From Prochlorococcus sp. AG-363-A03 (GTDB taxonomy: Bacteria > Cyanobacteriota > Cyanobacteriia > PCC-6307 > Cyanobiaceae): 33,660 nucleotides of DNA. The notes under the pieces are model-generated. The model was not told the origin of the DNA, did no database searches, and saw only the letters and a list, made by a program, of their open reading frames with translations. The DNA lies in contig QCEW01000015.1 of assembly GCA_003280445.1 (NCBI GenBank), positions 1-33,660 of the forward strand. Reading direction: 5' to 3'. Shown piece by piece: positions 18,057-24,652 of this stretch. Both the position numbers and the translations under genes were made by a program. Each line of letters opens with the position of its first letter. Within the stretch, counting starts at the first letter, position 1.

Positions 18057-18600
18057 AGATATATTTTATAGCTGAACTTAAAGAAAGTAATAATGCAATC
18101 CAGAATAATAAATAGCCTACTTTATTGATAATATAAATTGTATAACTAGGGCCCCAATCTTTTGGCCATAATAATAGAATTATACTTATAAACTGTAGAC
18201 TTGTTTTATATTTTCCTTGAATTGAAGCAGGCCCTCCTGATGTCTTATCAGATCGCCAAACAGTTATTAATAATTCTCTAGATATTATTAGCCAGATTGA
18301 CCATAATGGTACTAGATTTTCATGGACCAACCAAATCATTGGACCAAGTAAAAGGATCTTGTCTGCTAAAGGGTCTAATCTTGCACCAAAAACAGATGTA
18401 TATTGATATTTCCGTGCAAAATAACCGTCAAGAAAATCAGTAAAAGCCCCTAATAAGATAAGAAAGATAAAAATATCATTCTTATCATTTTCTAGTAAAA
18501 TGACAATTGGTAATCCAAGTAATATTCTAGAAAATGTTAGTCCATTTATAATCCTCGGCCAAGTAAAGAGTCTGTTTTTTTTGATGATTTTTTTATTCAT
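18028..18600 (-). CDS. pgsA: CDP-diacylglycerol-glycerol-3-phosphate 3-phosphatidyltransferase
   Basis: It makes phosphatidylglycerol phosphate from CDP-diacylglycerol and glycerol 3-phosphate at the membrane; phosphatidylglycerol is essential for photosystems in cyanobacteria. The CDP-alcohol phosphotransferase signature is complete: Asp58-Gly59, Ala62-Arg63, Gly72, Asp76 and Asp80, with an extra Asp55. Several hydrophobic segments are visible (about 19-36, 42-57, 84-93, 99-110, 130-143, 155-178). The 190-residue length is typical. Its last 29 bases overlap the 3' end of the convergent epimerase gene. Confidence 0.93.
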   Translation of the reverse strand: MNKKIIKKNRLFTWPRIINGLTFSRILLGLPIVILLENDKNDIFIFLILLGAFTDFLDGYFARKYQYTSVFGARLDPLADKILLLGPMIWLVHENLVPLWSIWLIISRELLITVWRSDKTSGGPASIQGKYKTSLQFISIILLLWPKDWGPSYTIYIINKVGYLLFWIALLLSLSSAIKYIFNQREAHQS

Positions 18601-18672
18601 TTATTTATTTTGAATCTTAGGGTTGAATTTTTTAAAAATCCTTAAGCATATCTTTAATAGGAATTATTATAT

Positions 18673-18678
18673 TATAAT
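18673..18678 (+). promoter_or_regulatory. -10 box of the small membrane peptide gene
   Basis: A perfect TATAAT about 22 bases before the ATG of the 26-aa peptide. No clear -35 is seen, which is common in Prochlorococcus promoters. AT-rich context weakens the call. Confidence 0.4.
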
Positions 18679-18699
18679 AATGATACATAGAGCAAAATT

Positions 18700-18780
18700 A
18701 TGACTACATTCCTAATCTTCATGTTTTTCTTATCATTGGGCGCAATGACATTAATTGTTAAAAAATTAGATCAAGAATAA
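18700..18780 (+). CDS. 26-aa single-pass membrane peptide
   Basis: A 27-codon frame from ATG to TAA encodes a peptide with one continuous hydrophobic segment (TFLIFMFFLSLGAMTLIV, residues 3-20) and a short charged tail KKLDQE. This architecture resembles tiny subunits of photosystems, cytochrome b6f or NDH-1, but I cannot match it to PetM, PetN, PsaM, PsbM or another named subunit. A TATAAT box lies 22 bases upstream and a weak AGAG purine stretch near the start. It sits in a 379-base stretch (18601-18979) otherwise without genes; the remainder of that stretch is AT-rich and shows nothing else. Confidence 0.5.
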   Translation: MTTFLIFMFFLSLGAMTLIVKKLDQE

Positions 18781-18979
18781 TTAAAAATTGTATTTAATAA
18801 TTTTATTTATCTAATGGAACATTATTTTTATAACTTATTTCCTATATTTAGATAATATATCAAAAAGTCTTTTGTATAAATAGTTTTATTTCTATTCTTT
18901 ACCAAGATGTTTTTTTTTGCTCATATTTATAGATTTATTATTTAATATAATTAGATTTATTTTACAAAAAATATATTTT

Positions 18980-19867
18980 ATGAAAGATCATTTATCTATT
19001 AAACCTTTGTGCGATAGAGATGTTGATTTTGTTACTGAAATATCTAGAAAAGAAGGGTTTGCTCCAGGAGTTGGTGATTTAGGTATATATCAAAATACAG
19101 ACAAACAGGGACTTTGGGTTGGTTGGTTGAATGATAATCCCATTGGCTGTATTGCTGGGGTTCGCTATAACGACAATTATGGATTTCTTGGTTTGTTTTT
19201 AGTTCTTGAGAAGTTTAGAGGTAGAGGTTTTGGCCTTCAGCTTTGGAAGAAGGCTTTAAGTCATCTAAGTGATTTGCCATGTGTTGGTTTAGAGGCAGCT
19301 CCAGAAAGAATTACTGATTACTCAAAATGGGGTTTTACCATTTCCTCTAAAACAACTAGATGGCAATTGCTGGGAGATGGAAAATTACTTGAGGGAAACA
19401 CTATGTTTCCTGATTTAGATAATTTCAGCTTTGTTGAAGGCTCCTCAATACCTAAAAACTCCGTAGAAGAATTTGACGAAAAAAGAGAAACAACTTCTAG
19501 ACCTCATTTTTTGTCAAATTGGCTGAATCATCCAGCTGGAAAGGTCATTGCGGTTATTGATAAAGAAAATAGATGTCATGGCTTTGGTCGAATAAGACCA
19601 TGCCTTTTGCAAACAGGAGATGGATGGAGAATTGGTCCTTTAATGGCTGATACTCCTAATCTTTTAAAACTTTTATTGAAGAAATTAATTGATAGTCACC
19701 CTGGATTGATAATTATCGACGCTCCTGGCCTTAATAAGTCAGCTTCTGAGGTTTTTGAAAAACTGGGTTTCAAATCGGAATCTGAAACTTTCAGGATGTA
19801 CAGAGGTTCTCAACCTCCTGTTTCTATGAAAGATGTATATGGTTTGGCTTGCTTGGAGTTGGGTTGA
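18980..19867 (+). CDS. GNAT family N-acetyltransferase (YitH-like two-domain)
   Basis: 295 residues from the ATG at 18980. The frame extends upstream to 18917, but those 21 residues are a low-complexity hydrophobic stretch and unlikely to be translated. The N-terminal GNAT domain shows VGWLNDNPIGCIAGVRY, the strand GFLGLFLVLEKFRGRGFG with the acetyl-CoA loop RGRGFG (80-85), and the final DYSKWGFTI. A second domain from about residue 150 includes GKVIAVIDKENRCHGFGRIR and GWRIGPLMAD, typical of YitH/DUF1248-type GNAT proteins with a tandem GNAT-like domain. The substrate is unknown. It converges on the small 67-aa gene with only 12 bases between them. Confidence 0.82.
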   Translation: MKDHLSIKPLCDRDVDFVTEISRKEGFAPGVGDLGIYQNTDKQGLWVGWLNDNPIGCIAGVRYNDNYGFLGLFLVLEKFRGRGFGLQLWKKALSHLSDLPCVGLEAAPERITDYSKWGFTISSKTTRWQLLGDGKLLEGNTMFPDLDNFSFVEGSSIPKNSVEEFDEKRETTSRPHFLSNWLNHPAGKVIAVIDKENRCHGFGRIRPCLLQTGDGWRIGPLMADTPNLLKLLLKKLIDSHPGLIIIDAPGLNKSASEVFEKLGFKSESETFRMYRGSQPPVSMKDVYGLACLELG

Positions 19868-19879
19868 GATTTTCTTTTT

Positions 19880-20083
19880 TCATCTATTGGAATTTGATTT
19901 GCCTCTTTCTATTTGTTTCTCCTCATTCAATTGAGTTTCTAATTGATCAATAAGTCTAGTAACTAATAATTGAAACTCTGGTTGGCATCCTCTGAATGCA
20001 GCTTTATGTCTTATTGATTCGTTCCTTGTTCTGAGATCAGTAAGCATTAGCTGCAACGCATCAATTTTAGCGTTGGTGTTCAT
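19880..20083 (-). CDS. 67-aa conserved hypothetical helical protein
   Basis: A small soluble protein, probably two helices: KIDALQLMLTDLRTRNESIR and the segment PEFQLLVTRLIDQLETQLNE, with a charged C-terminal tail. There is one cysteine and no metal motif or signal peptide. The heptad-like leucine spacing suggests a short coiled coil. It is placed 20 bases after the oxidoreductase start on the same strand, and its stop faces the GNAT gene. I do not recognise a function. Confidence 0.65.
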   Translation of the reverse strand: MNTNAKIDALQLMLTDLRTRNESIRHKAAFRGCQPEFQLLVTRLIDQLETQLNEEKQIERGKSNSNR

Positions 20084-20103
20084 AGTTAATTTAAGTTTTA
20101 TAG

Positions 20104-20772
20104 TCAGATACTAAACGTCTTGATTGCCTTACTCATATTTGTTTTGGGATTTTCTTCGCTACTAGTAATCTCAATGATTTGTTCGATCGAATCTTTTGTT
20201 TTCAAAGCTTCTATGCAGGCTTTTGCCAGAAGCCTTCTGGGAATTGATCCTTCTTCTTGAGTTTTTTCACCAGAAAACAAAATCCTTTGATTTCTTAAAT
20301 TACTTTCATTCTCATTCAAACCACCAGGACGTATTACAGTCCAATCTAGACCACTTTTTTGTAGGGATTTCTCACCTAATCTTTTCCATATAAGTATGAG
20401 TCCAAATAAATTTAGAGGGTGTATCAATTTCCCTGCACAAAGTGAACTAACAAGAACAACCCTCTTTAACTTTAGTCTCTTGCAGCTTTCAACTTGTTTT
20501 TTGATATTTAAATAATCTACTTTTGCAGGACCTGTTAAATCGATAGATGGCCTGGCACCTGTAGCTATGACTAGGCTCTCACAACCTTGTAAAGCGTAAT
20601 CAAGTGTGGTTCCGTTGATGTTAGATAATTCATACTTTTCACACCCTTTTAACGATTCAGGGATTTCAGATTTTGGCCTAACTATCAATCTCACCTCATA
20701 TCCAGATGATATTGCTTCTTCTGCTACTCGATAACCGGTTTTCCCCGAAGCTCCAGTTATTGCTAATTTCAT
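20104..20772 (-). CDS. NAD(P)-binding atypical SDR (NmrA/Ycf39-like)
   Basis: 222 residues of the atypical short-chain dehydrogenase class SDR_a5. The nucleotide loop is AITGASGKTGYRV (GASGKTG at 7-13), then LVIATGARP, VVLVSSLCAGK and SGLDWTVIRPGGL. There is no YxxxK pair, as in NmrA-like proteins, so redox chemistry is unsure. Cyanobacterial and plastid relatives include Ycf39-type factors for photosystem assembly and flavin-reductase-like proteins; I cannot choose among them. Starts at ATG. The nth stop lies 75 bases upstream. Confidence 0.82.
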   Translation of the reverse strand: MKLAITGASGKTGYRVAEEAISSGYEVRLIVRPKSEIPESLKGCEKYELSNINGTTLDYALQGCESLVIATGARPSIDLTGPAKVDYLNIKKQVESCKRLKLKRVVLVSSLCAGKLIHPLNLFGLILIWKRLGEKSLQKSGLDWTVIRPGGLNENESNLRNQRILFSGEKTQEEGSIPRRLLAKACIEALKTKDSIEQIIEITSSEENPKTNMSKAIKTFSI

Positions 20773-20847
20773 TAGAATAAATATATTTCTATGTTTCTAG
20801 CAAGAAATAGTCCTTTTTGTTGAGATAGTAAAATTAATAGACTATTA

Positions 20848-21501
20848 TCAAGCCTTCGAACAAATAATTGGTTTTTTTCTATTAGGATAAAGTTCTCTGC
20901 ATAATTCACAAATTTTCCCGTTACATCCTCTTGCTGAGCAATACTCCCTTCCATAAAAAATAATTTGTAGATGTAATTTATTCCAAAGATTTTTTGGAAA
21001 TAATCTTTTTAGATCATTTTCTGTTTGTATAACATTTTTACCTGAAGTTAAGCCCCATCGCTGCGATAATCTATGTATATGAGTATCTACAGGAAATGAT
21101 GGGACATCAAATACCTGAGACATAACAACACTTGCCGTCTTGTGACCAACGCCTGGAAGTGATTCAAGTTCCTGAAATGAATTTGGAACTATATTATTGA
21201 ATTTTTCATGAATGATCTTTGATAGTTTATATATATTTTTAGCCTTTGTATTTGAAAGTCCTAGTTGTTTTATATAACTATAAATATTCTCTTTACCTAA
21301 TTTATACATTTTATCAGCGGATGGAGCAACCTTGAAAAGTTCTTTTGTTAATTCATTGACTTTTTTGTCCGTTGATTGTGCACTTAATACAACTGCTACT
21401 AGCAGCGTGAATGCATTTTTATGATCTAAAGGTATGGGTGTTTCCGGATAAATTTCCTCAAGTCTCTTAATTATAATTTTTACCCTTTCATTCTTTTTCA
21501 T
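20848..21501 (-). CDS. nth: Endonuclease III with altered cysteine pattern
   Basis: A DNA glycosylase and AP lyase for oxidised pyrimidines in base excision repair. The helix-hairpin-helix LESLPGVGHKTASVV holds the catalytic Lys121, and VDTHIHRLSQRWGL holds Asp139. The C-terminus should hold a [4Fe-4S] cluster with C-x6-C-x2-C-x5-C spacing, but here the cysteines are Cys188, Cys193, Cys198 and Cys201 (C-x4-C-x4-C-x2-C), plus Cys214 near the end. The usual fourth ligand position is not a cysteine, so ligation must differ or the cluster may be absent. The 217-residue length is normal. The gene is divergent from the FutC-like gene. Confidence 0.93.
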   Translation of the reverse strand: MKKNERVKIIIKRLEEIYPETPIPLDHKNAFTLLVAVVLSAQSTDKKVNELTKELFKVAPSADKMYKLGKENIYSYIKQLGLSNTKAKNIYKLSKIIHEKFNNIVPNSFQELESLPGVGHKTASVVMSQVFDVPSFPVDTHIHRLSQRWGLTSGKNVIQTENDLKRLFPKNLWNKLHLQIIFYGREYCSARGCNGKICELCRELYPNRKKPIICSKA

Positions 21502-21581
21502 TGCAGTATTAAAATCTTTGTATTGAGTTAACTAATTAAAACTCTTTAAATTGGAGTCAGTGGCTTTCATAAAAACTGCCG

Positions 21582-21597
21582 AGTATCATTTGATACT
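21582..21597. promoter_or_regulatory. 16-bp palindrome, candidate Fur-type operator
   Basis: The perfect inverted repeat AGTATCA-TT-TGATACT lies in the 185-base gap between divergent nth and the FutC-like gene, about 90 bases before the latter. The TATCA/TGATA half-sites resemble Fur box halves and recur at the ferritin gene. Function is inference. Confidence 0.4.
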
Positions 21598-21689
21598 TTT
21601 GTCTGTGATTTTTGCTCATGCTATTTTTCATTTGTGGTTAGTTTGTTTTTATTGGAATTAAGTGAATAGAATAAACAAAAATAGTTTTG

Positions 21690-22748
21690 GTGAATACTGA
21701 ATTAGAAGTCTGCAATTTATGGCATGAGTTTAAACCTAATCAAAATAATAATTGGGTTCTCAAAGATATCAATTTTTCTCTAAGACCAGGAGAGTTAGTT
21801 GGTCTACTCGGTCCTTCTGGTTGTGGCAAGACAACCTTACTCAGATTAATAGCAGGTTTTGATAAGCCAAAACGTGGATTAATAAAAAGAAATGGGCAAA
21901 TAATTTCAGATAATCATTTTATTCTCTCTCCTGAGCGAAGACAAATAGGGATGGTTTTTCAAGACTATGCTCTTTTCCCTCATTTAAATGTTTGGGATAA
22001 TGTTTGCTTTGGCATAAACAAAAAGGAACAATCTATAAAAAGAGCAATCTGGCTATTGAATCTACTGGATATTTATGAGTTTAAAAATAGATATCCTCAT
22101 GAACTTTCAGGTGGACAGAGTCAAAGAGTTGCACTGGCTAGAGCCTTAGCCCCAGGTACTTCCTTGGTTTTACTAGATGAACCATTTTGTTCTTTAGATG
22201 TTGAAGTGAGGTCTAGATTGAGATCGAAGCTATCTTCTGTTTTGAAATCCTGCTCTGCATCAGCAATTTTAGTAACTCACGATCCTCATGAAGCATTAGC
22301 TATTTGTGATCGAGTGGCTGTTTTAAGAAGAGGTGAAATTCAACAATACTCAACCCCTTTTGAGATGGTTTCAAGCCCATCAAATGATTTTATTTGTCAA
22401 TTTGTATTGCAAAAAAATATTCTTCCTATTCGATATATTAATGATTCCTATTCTACATTTATTGGCCAATTGAATTTTTTTGCCGAAACATCTATCTCAA
22501 CGAAATCAGTTTGTATATTTGATAAAAATGCTATTAGTATTCATGCCGGAAAAAATGAATCTTTTACTGTCATATCTAGGGAATATCGTATCAATCATTA
22601 TGTCTATACTGTTGTTAGAGATGGCATAGAATTAAGATCAGAGATGAGCTTGGATACACATTTATCGATTGGAGATAAATGCAAAGTTTCAACAATTAAA
22701 GAAAAAAAATTTCTAGTTCTACCAGAAAATATTAAATCTAATTTTTAA
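21690..22748 (+). CDS. futC: FutC/AfuC-like Fe(III) ABC transporter ATP-binding protein
   Basis: The ATPase subunit of a periplasmic-binding-protein-dependent importer, of the Fe(III)/spermidine/sulfate clade. All motifs are intact: Walker A GPSGCGKTT (42-50 in the TTG-started count), the Q-loop FQDYALFPHL, signature LSGGQSQRVALARAL (140-154), Walker B LVLLDEP and the switch histidine in LVTHDPHEA. The C-terminal 110 residues form the regulatory domain of this clade. The iron assignment is inferred from similarity to FutC and from the adjacent ferritin; the permease and binding protein are not in the window. GTG at 21690 directly follows an in-frame TTG at 21687; I prefer the GTG. Confidence 0.85.
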   Translation: MNTELEVCNLWHEFKPNQNNNWVLKDINFSLRPGELVGLLGPSGCGKTTLLRLIAGFDKPKRGLIKRNGQIISDNHFILSPERRQIGMVFQDYALFPHLNVWDNVCFGINKKEQSIKRAIWLLNLLDIYEFKNRYPHELSGGQSQRVALARALAPGTSLVLLDEPFCSLDVEVRSRLRSKLSSVLKSCSASAILVTHDPHEALAICDRVAVLRRGEIQQYSTPFEMVSSPSNDFICQFVLQKNILPIRYINDSYSTFIGQLNFFAETSISTKSVCIFDKNAISIHAGKNESFTVISREYRINHYVYTVVRDGIELRSEMSLDTHLSIGDKCKVSTIKEKKFLVLPENIKSNF

Positions 22749-22847
22749 ATAGTTTAAATGCATAATAAAACTATGTTCAAACTTTCAGACGCAATTGAGA
22801 TTCATTATCAAATAAATAAATTTTAATTTTTTATTTTAGCGACAACA

Positions 22848-22873
22848 AAATGATACAAAAAGGGTTATCATTT
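22848..22873. promoter_or_regulatory. Inverted repeat before ferritin, candidate iron operator
   Basis: AAATGATA (22848-22855) and its exact complement TATCATTT (22866-22873) are separated by 10 bases, 47 bases before the ferritin ATG. The same TATCATTT word occurs in the palindrome before the FutC-like gene. Such 8-mers arise by chance in AT-rich DNA, so this is tentative. Confidence 0.35.
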
Positions 22874-22920
22874 AAATGAACAAAAATTAGTTTTTGCGTT
22901 CTCTGACCTAGGTTTTTATC

Positions 22921-23472
22921 ATGCAATCAGCCACATCCAATTCAATAGGTCTTAACATTGGTCCTTCAGGTCGTGCCATTGCACAACCGATGGATGTTGA
23001 TCTTCTCGATGCTCTTTATCAACATACATCGCTTGAAAGGGTTTCAAGTGCGCAATATCTAGCTATGTCACTTTGGTTTCTAGAAAGAGAACTGAGGGGT
23101 TTTTCTGCGTTTTTCAAAAATGAGTCTTTATCTGAGCAAGAGCATGGATTTAACTTCGCTAAATATATGATCGCTCGAGGTCAGACTGTTGAACTTGAAG
23201 AAGTAACTAAACCAATTCAAGAATGGAATACCGTTCAGGAGCTAGTTACTTTGTCTTTCCAAATGGAGGCTGACGTAACAACTTCTGTTCAACAACTTTA
23301 TACTTTGGCTGAGAGAACAAATGATACACGCACTACCGTATTCCTTGACCCGGTTATAGACGAGCAAATTAAATCAGAAGATGAAATGGCTTATCTGCTT
23401 GGTAAAGTTAAATTTGCCAATAATGATCCTTCGGCATTGTTCATTATTGATAATGAATTAAATATAAATTAA
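22921..23472 (+). CDS. ftn: Ferritin
   Basis: A 183-residue iron-storage protein that oxidises Fe(II) and stores it as a mineral in a 24-subunit cage. Four-helix ferritin features: the first helix with LYQHTSLERVSSAQYLAM (Glu39 as ferroxidase ligand), EQEHGFNFAKYM with Glu72 and His75 (E-x2-H), LSFQMEADVTTSVQQLY with Glu116, and VIDEQIKSEDE with Glu148. There is an N-terminal extension of about 24 residues. The fit to Prochlorococcus-type bacterial ferritin is good. The 172-base gap upstream separates it from the FutC-like gene and contains an inverted repeat. Its stop lies 20 bases from the convergent hypothetical gene. Confidence 0.93.
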   Translation: MQSATSNSIGLNIGPSGRAIAQPMDVDLLDALYQHTSLERVSSAQYLAMSLWFLERELRGFSAFFKNESLSEQEHGFNFAKYMIARGQTVELEEVTKPIQEWNTVQELVTLSFQMEADVTTSVQQLYTLAERTNDTRTTVFLDPVIDEQIKSEDEMAYLLGKVKFANNDPSALFIIDNELNIN

Positions 23473-23492
23473 ATATTTCTTTTTTATATGAA

Positions 23493-23774
23493 TTAAATTT
23501 GTTGAAAAGAATTAGCCCTTTTAGTTATTTCTAATAGAAACTCATAAGATAAATCCTTAGAATTTTCATTAAACATTTTTTTAGATATAGTTAATATTTT
23601 TAATCGTTTTTTATTTAGATTGTCAAGTTCTAACCTTAATCTTTTTGACAAGGTTTTATTATGACAAGTCTTTAGTGAGAAATTAATATTTTTTGTTCTA
23701 ATCTTTATATACTCTATCTCTTTGCAGAGTGATAAAACAATAGATTCGGAATATGAATATAGATATTTATTCAT
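23493..23774 (-). CDS. 93-aa lysine-rich hypothetical protein
   Basis: A basic, mostly helical small protein with one clearly amphipathic stretch (SKRLRLELDNLNKKRLKILT, around the middle), two cysteines, no signal peptide and no recognised motif. It begins 4 bases after the stop of the Crp-type regulator on the same strand, so both probably form an operon and it may act with the regulator. I do not recognise it. Its codon choice is much more AT-rich than that of the regulator. Confidence 0.6.
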   Translation of the reverse strand: MNKYLYSYSESIVLSLCKEIEYIKIRTKNINFSLKTCHNKTLSKRLRLELDNLNKKRLKILTISKKMFNENSKDLSYEFLLEITKRANSFQQI

Positions 23775-23778
23775 TTTC

Positions 23779-24375
23779 TTACGCTGTTAATGGAGAGGAT
23801 TCAATAAACTCAGGTGAAAGGCTGACAGTTGGGTCGCCTGATGGTGCTTTTAGTAAATCTGCTGTTCTAAGCCTTGAAATTAAACGGGTAGAAGTAACCC
23901 TTGTTGATCCAATTAACTCTCCAATTCTGTCATGAGTAAGTCTGAATGGTAATTGGCACCAATCACCGCATCTTCTTCCAAGTCGGTTAACTAGTAACGC
24001 AAATAAAGCTTGAAGCCTTTGTTCAGCATTACCCAAATGTCTAATCCTAAGAAGCTGAAGAGTCCACTCGTTAACAGCGTCGTATCCAGCAGCTTCTGAT
24101 GATGTCTCAGCATCACTTACAAAGCAAAGAGGGGTCAATGCTTCTACACATACACCTTCACTGCAAAGTCGTTCTGTTCTTAATTGATCGCCTGACTGTA
24201 AAAAAGCCAATGTCATCCCCTCTGTCTCTTCACAAGGGCAATAAACACGAGCAATACCATCCAAAACTTCCAGACAAGTATCTGCTCTTCTTGATGCAGG
24301 ATCAATAAGCACTGATTGCCCCGTTGCCATCCGAACCGCGGATGAAGGGGGCTCTGCGTAGTTTCTAAAGCTCAT
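23779..24375 (-). CDS. Cysteine-rich Crp/Fnr-type transcriptional regulator
   Basis: 198 residues. The N-terminal part (about 15-100) matches a shortened cyclic-nucleotide-type sensor domain (VLIDPASRR, CLEVLDGIARVYC, MTLAFLQSGDQL). A long dimer helix follows (VNEWTLQLLRIRHLGNAEQR), then a winged helix with RLTHDRIGELIGSTRVTSTR (145-164), the recognition-helix region of the Crp family. It has eight cysteines (34, 46, 48, 71, 76, 84, 136, 140), many for its size, which could bind a metal or iron-sulfur cluster. It lies between ferritin and pcb, consistent with iron or redox control, but this is inferred. Its codon use is less AT-rich than that of its neighbours. Confidence 0.85.
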   Translation of the reverse strand: MSFRNYAEPPSSAVRMATGQSVLIDPASRRADTCLEVLDGIARVYCPCEETEGMTLAFLQSGDQLRTERLCSEGVCVEALTPLCFVSDAETSSEAAGYDAVNEWTLQLLRIRHLGNAEQRLQALFALLVNRLGRRCGDWCQLPFRLTHDRIGELIGSTRVTSTRLISRLRTADLLKAPSGDPTVSLSPEFIESSPLTA

Positions 24376-24535
24376 TTAAAGCTAAGGAACTTAATGGATT
24401 TCTAATTTACACATAATTCAGAGCCTTTTGCAACCGATTCTCAATAGCAACAAGCTCTTGAGACTTTTTATTGGTTTACGTATAAAAAATCACATCAAGT
24501 TGCAATATTTTTTATGGGTTTAAGTTGTTAGAGTT

Positions 24536-24549
24536 TGTCAATAGTGACA
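24536..24549. promoter_or_regulatory. TGTCA-N4-TGACA palindrome, candidate Crp/Fnr-type operator
   Basis: A 14-bp inverted repeat (TGTCAATAGTGACA) in the region between pcb and the Crp-type regulator, about 160 bases before the regulator start. Its 5-4-5 geometry is that of Fnr/Dnr-type sites. Autoregulation is inference. Confidence 0.35.
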
Positions 24550-24593
24550 TTTGTACGGACAGATTTGTATTTATTTCTTCCAAACTGTCGCAT

Positions 24594-24626
24594 AAAAAAA
24601 AGGCCCGCTTGCGGGCCTTTTTTTTT
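24594..24626 (-). terminator. Strong intrinsic terminator of pcb
   Basis: The stem GGCCCGC/GCGGGCC (24602-24608 with 24611-24617) is flanked by eight A and nine T, extending the pairing to about 15 bp. On the minus strand it follows the pcb stop by 26 bases and ends in a U-run. It would also work on the plus strand, where no gene approaches. Confidence 0.92.
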
Positions 24627-24652
24627 ATTCACTAATGAAATTAAACTAATAA

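Noticed and set aside
22758-22826. 22-codon frame between the FutC-like gene and ferritin
   Set aside because: Short, no ribosome site, and it lies in the presumed promoter and leader of ferritin.
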